Both the position numbers and the translations under genes were made by a program. Of a stretch of DNA of 64,000 bases, positions 57,801 through 64,000 are shown piece by piece; position 1 is the first letter of the stretch, and each line of letters starts with the position of its first letter. The stretch is from Chlorella sorokiniana. Its lineage: Eukaryota > Chlorophyta > Trebouxiophyceae > Chlorellales > Chlorellaceae. Under the pieces are notes generated by a model. That model made no database searches and had not been told where the DNA came from. It was given only the letters and a program-made list of their open reading frames with translations. Location of the stretch: assembly GCA_025917655.1 (NCBI GenBank), contig CP084616.1, forward strand, positions 1,798,001 to 1,862,000, read 5' to 3'.

Positions 57801-60516
57801 CTGATCCGCTCTCTTGTGCTGCAGCACGGGGCCTGATCCAGCCGCCCAGCCCCGCCAGCGCACCCACCTCATGCGCCAGGGTGCCCACGAGCCGCAGCTG
57901 CGCCAAACGCGGCCCGCCGACCTCCTCCCGGCCTGCAGTGACCGCCCCGCCCCGTGGCCGCCCCCGCCGGCTTCCACGCTCTCCCCCTCGCCCTTGCCGC
58001 CGCCGGCCGGCAGGCCTGCTTGCTGCCGCAGCAGGCGCCGCAGCAGGAGGGCAGCGAAGACGGAGGAGGTGCCGGCGTAGTGCGGCAGGTGGTGCAGGCA
58101 GTACCTGCAGTACAAGGCAGATGAAGCCAACTGTACCGCAGTCGGCCGGGCAGCAAGCCGAGCGAGGAGCAGCCGCAGGCTCTGGCGACGCTGCCACTTG
58201 AGTCCCCATCCCTCTTTCCATACACACACAAACATGTGCGCACGAGTCACATGCGTGAGCCCCCACGCACACCAGTTCTGTAGGAGCAGGTAGCGCCGGC
58301 TGCTGCTGCGCCGCCCGCAAACAGCGCCAGTGCGGGCGGCGGCGGTCCGCCAGCCTGCGCTGCCTGGGCCTCAGCCTCCGCCGCCAGCCGAGCCACCCCC
58401 GCCGCCAGCTTGCCGAGAGCGGCAGCCAGCAGCTCGGTGGCGGACAGCCGCACGCCCGCCTGCCGCTCCAGGCGACGCATCTGGGGGCGGTTTCGGGGTG
58501 GCGCCCGCACCTCAGCTTCGCGCGCGGCTTCCCTGCACTGCCACCTACTGCATCCTAGCTGCGGCACAGCTTCTGCATGCTGCCCACCTGCTGTCCCCTA
58601 CACACGCCACCATGTCTGCATGGCCCCTCTGTAAACAAAGTTCTGAAGGAAAACATGGGTGCAGCCAACACCACCCCCTTGCCCCCACCTGCCCCGCCAA
58701 CGTCACCGCCTGCACCAGTTGGGTCAGGGTGGTCTCCACGTGGGAGCTGGCCTCGATGGGACCTGCCGGGACCAGACGAGGGGCCAGCGATGAGGGGCCA
58801 GGCCCCCGGCGCCCTGCCCACAGCGAGCGCACACAACCAGCCCCGACGCGAGCGCGGGCGTTGCGCCACCTGGCGCCGCCTGGCACAGCAAGGCTCCTCG
58901 GCCGCCGGGCACACCCAGGAGCAAGGGGGCCGGCAGAAAAAGATGCACAAACGGAAGCATTGCTTGCGTCCAACAGTCTGCGCCCCCACCGTGGGCAAAG
59001 GCGACGAGCTCTCCGTCCAGCTGGCGCCAGCTCAGCGCCGCCACGCCATGCGCTTCCGCGCACGCCAGCATGGCCTGCTTCGTGTGAGGGGAAGTGTGTG
59101 TGTGTGGGGGGGCGCGCGCGCGCGGGCGCATGGGGGCAGGTGTGTGCGCGGCGGCTGCATCTGATGAAAGTGCGCCAGCTGGGCGCGGCTGGGCACGACA
59201 GGAGGGCGCCCGCATGCCCTACACACACCCGCCCATTCACCCCCCTCCCCATCAGGCAGCGGGCGGGCGGGAGGGCCCCGCTCGCCGCGCACCAGGCTGC
59301 CGCCCCGTGCTGCGCTTGTGCCCAAGCACAAATCCGGCCCTGAGCAGCACTCGCTGCGCTGCCCTCTCCAGCTGCACCGCTGTTCAACCGCACACCGATC
59401 AAAGTCCCCCAGCAACCTCACCCACCTCCGGACAGACACAGCCGTCGAAGCAGGACCGCAGCGCCTCGACAACCGGTGGGGGTAAGGAGCCACAGCCAGG
59501 CGCTCAGCGCAGCATCTCTGGAAGCGCGCCCACAGCTCGGGATCCTAGCGCGTGTGTGTGGGGGGCAAGCGTTTAGGTTTAGAACGTGGGCGGGTGTCGT
59601 GCGTGTGCATGTGCTCGATTGTTTAGTTATGCGTTTCTCGCGTGGCTGGGTGGTGGGGGGCGGGGACAGAACGGGCGAGCGCGTGCGACCGACCCGACGC
59701 TGCTGGATGCACCCGCCGCCTAAGGCGGCGCGGGCCTCTGAGGCAGCTGTGACCCTGAAGCACGCACTTGCGCCGCTAGCCAAGCAGCGCTGCCGGTCTC
59801 GCACTCGCCTCTTTCTGGATGGCTGCCAGAGGCAGCGGGGTGCGCCGCACCGACAGCTGGAAGTCGGCCAGCACGGCGGGCATGTACCGCGCGTACAGCC
59901 TGCAGTACAAGCACGGCAAAGCATACAAATGAGCGGCTCAGGGGCGCGGGCCTGCGAACGGCGTGGCTGACAGCACATGACATTGTGGGTTGTTGCAAGC
60001 ATGCGTGCTGTGCATGTGCCGCCGTTCTCCTCCTCTGCGATTGCGGGACGCTGGTAGCCCGCCCTACACCCGCAAACCCCGCTGCACTCCCACCCTCACT
60101 TGTGCATGCGAGGCTTGTATGCATCGTTGAGCAGAAAGGCATTCAGCTGCTCCGGCGGTAGCGCCAGGATGGCAAGTGTGACAGGATGCCGCAGGAATGA
60201 CGCCAGCTTGTCTGCGACAGCCCGACGGCGGCAGCAGGAATCGGGAAAGGCGGGCCACTGTGCGCCCTGCCAGCGCAGCATCTGCAAGTTTAGATGCGCT
60301 TTTAGGTAAGGCAGCAGGCTGCCCAGAAATCAAGTGGTTCAGGAGGGTTCAAAGGTTCAAAGGTGCGGCGCCCTTCACGCCCAGCAGCGGCTGCTGTCTT
60401 GGCCGCGCACCCGAGGTGGACTGGCTGACGCCGGCCTTGTCGGCGTAATGCAGAGCGCGTCGGAGCAGCAGGTCGGGGTCCACGTCGCCCTCATCACCGC
60501 CCGGCAGAGTCGCCAT
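54834..60516 (-). CDS. Large, multi-exon, mainly helical protein, family not recognised
   Basis: Starts MATLPGGDEGDVDPDLLLRR (exon 1, 60411-60516). Exon 2 (60100-60211): DKLASFLRHPVTLAILALPP, then LNAFLLNDAYKPRMHK; exon 3 (about 59814-59899): LYARYMPAVLADFQLSVRRT. Later pieces: DPELWARFQRDAALSAWLWL and VVEALRSCFDGCVCPE (59420-59550), AMLACAEAHGVAALSWRQL (59000-59075), EASSHVETTLTQLVQAVTLA (58700-58755), LERQAGVRLSATELLAAALG (58420-58475), YCLHHLPHYAGTSSVFAALL (58040-58105), LRLVGTLAHEVGALAGLGG (57830-57895), QVVMVTDQLLGCYDDLHGG (57560-57620), EFREDMQEQYPGAVQLMLLR (56990-57050), WAALPAAACADGALVFDLFAWW (in two overlapping parts near 56670-56740), SYDEVLAAWRLPPRIRPA (near 56000), CMCSVVMKAVQAHHAGGT (near 55560), ALFDRRLPAEAI (near 55270), and the end SRAYHAVTRERVL. 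No enzyme motif, signal peptide or clear membrane segment. The Leu/Ala-rich helices suggest an alpha-solenoid or scaffold. Many frame breaks. A split into two genes is possible. Confidence 0.5.
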
Positions 60517-60843
60517 GGGTTCCGACAGTGACTGCCAGGTGGTGGGGGCTTGACACTGCAGAAAAGAGATCACACGACTTAAAGATCGTAATCGTGAATG
60601 GTGACGATGCCTGCAGCCCTCCTCCTGATTACCCGCTGCCCTGCTGTCGATGGGCGGCAACGCCAAGATTCCTGTTTGGCGGCCGCCTCTGTCACCTCCA
60701 TCATTTCATCCATCGGATCACAAGTTACTGGACGGGTCACCAAGCCCCAAGTTGCAACCCTGCACTGCAGCCATCCGCGCAGCGCGCCTTGCCCGCTTGT
60801 AGCCGTCACCCTGACGCGCCCACTTACAGAGGGACTTGGAGCG
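60517..60843. promoter_or_regulatory. Short divergent promoter region
   Basis: Only 327 bases separate the ATGs of the large minus-strand gene and the GDT1-like gene, so both promoters must overlap here or lie in introns. The frame upstream of the GDT1 ATG stays open to an ATG at 60598. Confidence 0.5.
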
Positions 60844-63001
60844 ATGGGCACAATGGGCTCAGGATTTGCCGAGGGCTTCCTCAAAAGCTGGGGCGTGATT
60901 TTAGCGTCAGAAATTGGCGACAAAACGTTCTTTATTGCAGCAATCTTGGCCATGAGACACTCCCGCAAGCTGGTGCGTGCCCCGGGGCTCGCTTGCATGC
61001 AGCGGCAGCCCGGGCCGCCTCTTTGCCGCGCTGCTGCCGGCCTCGCCCACGGTGCTTCGCCCACCCCCTCCGTCACAGGTGTTTGCTGGCGCCATGGGCG
61101 CCCTCGCAGCCATGACCGTGCTGTCGGCGTTGTTGGGCTGGGCGGCGCCCAACCTGGTGAGCTGCCTGCGCTCGTTTGCTGCCAAGCGCCCCACTCCCGT
61201 CTGCACCAAGCTGCAACCCCCTCCTCGTCCCTCTCCTCTTCCGGGCCCTGCCTGCATTCCACGCGTGTCGCCCGGCTGCGCCATGCTGCTGCCTGACAGC
61301 GCCGCTGCGACAGCACCATCCCTCAGTCCCCTCACTCCTGCAAGGACCCCCAGCCTCAGCCGTCGCCACGTGTGAACCTGTCGCTTGTGTGCGCCGCCTG
61401 TTGCGCCCCAACATCCCTTTCCCTACCCTCACCCTCCACTCACCAATAGCACGTTGCCCTCCCGCCCCGCCTCCACAGATCAGCAAGACGTGGACGCACT
61501 ACGGCGCCACCGCCCTCTTCTTCTTCTTCGGCGGCCGCATGCTGTACGAAGCCCTGACCAACGCGCACGCTGGGGAGAACGAGCTGGATGAAGTGGAAAA
61601 GGAGCTGCAGGTGGACAAGGTGCAGCCCCAGCAGCGCAGCGCGCACCGCAACCTTGTACCGCAGCTTGCACCGCAGTCCACGCCGCTTTGTGCAAGCTTG
61701 TTTTGTCTGGAAGTGTGTCGGCACACCGGGGCCTGCCCACAGCTCCCAGCTGCTGCTGCCGGTTGTGATGTTCGTGCCTTGCCTTGGGGGCAAGCGCCGC
61801 TGTCGTTTTTGGGGCAGGGCAGCCGACGCAGACATGTCGCCCTCTGCCTCGTACCCACCCGCAGGCACCCCCTGTGCCCCCCCCCCCGCCGCCGCAGTCC
61901 TCCCCCAAGTCGCCCAAGGAGGGCGGCGACGCCAAGATCGGCGCGCTGGGCCCGCTGGCCTCCGCGCTGCGCCGCGTCGTGTCGCCCATCCTGCTCGAGT
62001 CCTTCACCCTCACCTTTTTGGCGGAGTGGGGCGACCGCAGCCAGATCGCCACAATCGGTGCGCAACGGCGGCGAGGAAGAAAGAACTGGCGGCCGCCGCC
62101 GCCGATGCGCTTGCCTGCGCTCGTTCCTGCGGTCTGCCTGTGGCAAGTTTGAGCTACGCCGCGTGAGGCCCGGCTGCTGCCCACGGCGAGAGGAGTTGGG
62201 TGGGCTGGTGCCGCGCGGGTACGCGCGCGCCACGGCCTGACCCGGCCAGCGTCCTTGCCGCAGGCCTGGCGGCGGCTTCCGACGTGTTTGGCGTGACGCT
62301 CGGCGGCATCCTGGGGCACGCCATGTGCACAGGTGCGTGCGACGGCCGTGCTGGCCTGTGCCTGTCCCGCTTTTTTGCTTCCTCCTCTTCTGGTTTATTT
62401 CTCCTGGCTGGTTTGCCTGTGCCGGGCCCAAGGACCTGTTGCGCAGGCAGGGCTGCTCGGGTTGAGGCGGCGCGGTGGCACCCGTCTGCCCTGAGGCTGG
62501 GGCCCGACCCTGCCGCTGACCGCAGCGGCTCCTGGCTGTAATCAACCCTGTGCTGTGGTTCCCCGCACCTGGCGTTGCTGCAGGCGCGGCGGTGCTGGGC
62601 GGGAAGCATCTGGCGGAGCACATCCATGAGCGCATGGTGGCCTACTGGTGAGGCACGAGGGTGGTGTGTATCGGTGGAGGCCGGCATGCCAGGCGGGGCA
62701 CACTGTGGACACTGTGTGGAGGCCCCGGGACCACGTGCGGGGCATCCAGCAGCGCATGCTTGCCTCGGCAGCAGGCTGGCTGGCTGCCCAGGGTGCTCGC
62801 ATGCGGGGGTTGGCGGGCCGCAGCGCCAGGCGGGGGTGCAGGAGCAGCCCGCACGGAGCCCAGCCTGCCTGGCCCCCGAGCAGCGGCTGGCCCCGCACCG
62901 AGGCTCACGCACACCCCTCCCCCTTCCCTGTGTGCTGCAGCGGCGGCGTGCTGTTCCTGCTGTTTGGCGCACACTCGCTCTGGTCCGGCGTGCCCGAGTG
63001 A
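60844..63001 (+). CDS. GDT1: GDT1/TMEM165 (UPF0016) family cation transporter
   Basis: Ca2+/Mn2+ : H+ antiporter family of Golgi/ER membranes (plastid members also exist). Exons 60844-60972, 61079-61156, 61479-61610, 61865-62057, 62264-62332, 62584-62647, 62941-63001, all GT-AG and in phase with no frame breaks. Both family signature motifs are present: SEIGDKTFFIAAILAMRHS and LAEWGDRSQIATIG, each on a membrane helix. Other helices: VFAGAMGALAAMTVLSALLG, HYGATALFFFFGGRMLYEAL, DVFGVTLGGILGHAMCTG, and GGVLFLLFGAHSLWSG at the end. The central loop (ENELDEVEKELQ, then a Pro run and SSPKSPKEGGD) is acidic then charged. Length of about 240 residues and lack of a plastid leader match the short, secretory-path plant members. 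An in-frame ATG at 60598 would add 82 residues; I prefer 60844 because MGTMGSGFAEGFLKSW resembles the usual start. Confidence 0.93.
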
Positions 63002-63653
63002 AGCCGCTTGCATCGGGCGCTGCACGCAAACCGTCTGGCTTTGGACCGCGGGCTGCTGCTGCTGCTGGCGAGGGTTGAGGCCCCCCCCGCCCGGCCTGCC
63101 AGCTGGTCTGCGGGATGCTGGCATTTTATGAAACCATTGCAGCAGTATTGTTTCCCTGCTCCTACTTTGCTTGCTGCGAACTGGGCGCCGAGGCAGTCTG
63201 GGGCGCCCCCCTTGCAGGGTGCCCGACCCACTGAATTTGGGCCTCCGCCCTCTCTATCTCCATACCTTCAGTCTTCATCAACTACATCTGTGTGATGCTT
63301 GGTCCGAAAGAGCTGGCCACGCTTGTGGTGGGCAAGGGTCACACCTGTGCGCAGCGCGCTGACGTGGGCGCCAGCCAGCTGTTGCATGGTGGCAGCTGCC
63401 CAAAAGTGCCCTTGTGATTGCAGCTGCAACTCCTGTGCATCCCTTCGAAACATCATCGGCGTCACTGCGCTGTTGCGTCGTTCACGAATCACACGCAACT
63501 CTAACCGACTTTTGGGCACCCCTCGAACTCCCGGCTGGCTTCTCAACGTTACGTTTCGCCGTTTGATTTGTTCACCATATCACTAGTTGCAGCTGTTCTC
63601 GCTGAAGGCGCCAGCTGAGCGCCGAAAGCGCTCGCAGATGTGCGGCTGGAGGC
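63002..63653. other. Intergenic region
   Basis: Between two + strand genes: 3' UTR of the GDT1-like gene and promoter of the next. Lower GC after about 63100. Nothing specific recognised. Confidence 0.4.
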
Positions 63654-64000
63654 ATGAGCAGCTTGGCGGAGCTAGAACCGGCGGACTGGGCCGTCATAGG
63701 CACCGCAGGTGGGCCGACACCCTCGGCGAGTCCAAGGGCCCCTGCCACTATTTCGTGCGGCGGCCCGCCTGCTGACTGTGGGTACTGGGTGCAGGTGCCG
63801 CCACCGTGCTGGCCCTGGCCGCCTGCCTGTACACCATCCCCTGGCGCCGTGGCGGCTGCAAGGATGCCGCTCGCAGCTTCTCCGTGCTGTGGCGCGGCCG
63901 CGCCTGGCTCAGCCTGCTGGCGGCGGCGCTCTCGCTCTCCCTCCTGCTGCGCGTCAGCCTGCTGTGGGGCCCCAACTCGCTGCTCTTCCCCGCCAGCATC
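63654..64000 (+). CDS. Membrane protein, 5' part only (runs off the window)
   Basis: Exon 1 (63654-63708) encodes MSSLAELEPADWAVIGTA; exon 2 starts at 63795 and is open to the window end. The splice joins in phase. The join gives a first hydrophobic helix (AGAATVLALAACLYTIPW), a basic loop (RRGGCKDAARSFSVLWRGR) and a second helix (AWLSLLAAALSLSLLLRVSL), then LLWGPNSLLFPASI. No signal peptide is evident, so it is probably a multi-pass protein with the N-terminus starting near the first helix. Family not recognised from this fragment. Confidence 0.65.
   Translation, partial: MSSLAELEPADWAVIGTAGGPTPSASPRAPATISCGGPPADCGYWVQVPPPCWPWPPACTPSPGAVAAARMPLAASPCCGAAAPGSACWRRRSRSPSCCASACCGAPTRCSSPPA

Noticed and set aside
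59565-59582. Telomere-like TTTAGG units
   Set aside because: Only one or two partial units; no array.

Overview
The window looks like nuclear DNA from a GC-rich green alga, most likely a trebouxiophyte of the Chlorella type. This is inferred from four things. The genes are split into many short exons with GT-AG and unusually many GC-AG introns. The proteins are plant/algal families (SBP-box, AP2/ERF, GATA, SMG7, MCCB, GDT1). The coding regions are full of poly-Ala, poly-Gly and poly-Gln tracts. Candidate TGTAA polyadenylation signals follow some genes. I see nothing prokaryotic, viral, organellar or transposon-like, and no tRNA, rRNA or CRISPR array.

Layout, left to right. 1-5375 (+): 3' part of an SMG7/EST1-like nonsense-mediated-decay gene. 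5693-7663 (-): SBP-domain transcription factor 1. 8523-10783 (+): CbiX/sirohydrochlorin-ferrochelatase-like protein with altered active-site positions and a coiled-coil tail. 11038-14889 (+): SirB1/transglutaminase-like protein. 15909-18327 (+): SBP-domain factor 2. 18860-24641 (+): mitochondrial methylcrotonoyl-CoA carboxylase beta subunit, 17 exons. 24978-26369 (-): secreted SGNH/GDSL hydrolase. 27399-28125 (+): small, probably plastid, membrane protein. 28964-31960 (-): AP2/ERF factor. 33126-33463 (+): 75-residue two-exon protein. 33860-36549 (-): armadillo-repeat protein. 37515-39172 and 39457-41172 (+): tandem Golgi-type sulfotransferases. 41499-44435 (+): F-box/WD40 protein. 45148-50461 (-): leucine-rich-repeat protein that appears to run into a SAPS-like (PP6 regulatory) region. 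51424-53875 (-): divergent GATA factor. 54834-60516 (-): large unrecognised helical protein. 60844-63001 (+): GDT1/TMEM165-type cation transporter. 63654-64000 (+): start of a membrane protein that runs off the window.

The genes do not form one pathway; this is an ordinary euchromatic stretch, rich in regulators (two SBP, one AP2, one GATA, an F-box/WD40 protein and possible phosphatase regulators). Several neighbours are divergent and may share promoters: 5693-7663 with 8523-10783, 24978-26369 with 27399-28125, 33860-36549 with 37515-39172, and 54834-60516 with 60844-63001.

Caution for the reader: in almost every gene the conserved protein hops between reading frames inside exons. Where family knowledge or a paralogue lets me judge, one base is missing, usually from a G, C or T run. 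I therefore treat these as probable sequence/assembly deletions rather than pseudogenes. Gene spans are given as one CDS entry each, with exon positions in the evidence where I could read them; small boundary errors are likely.
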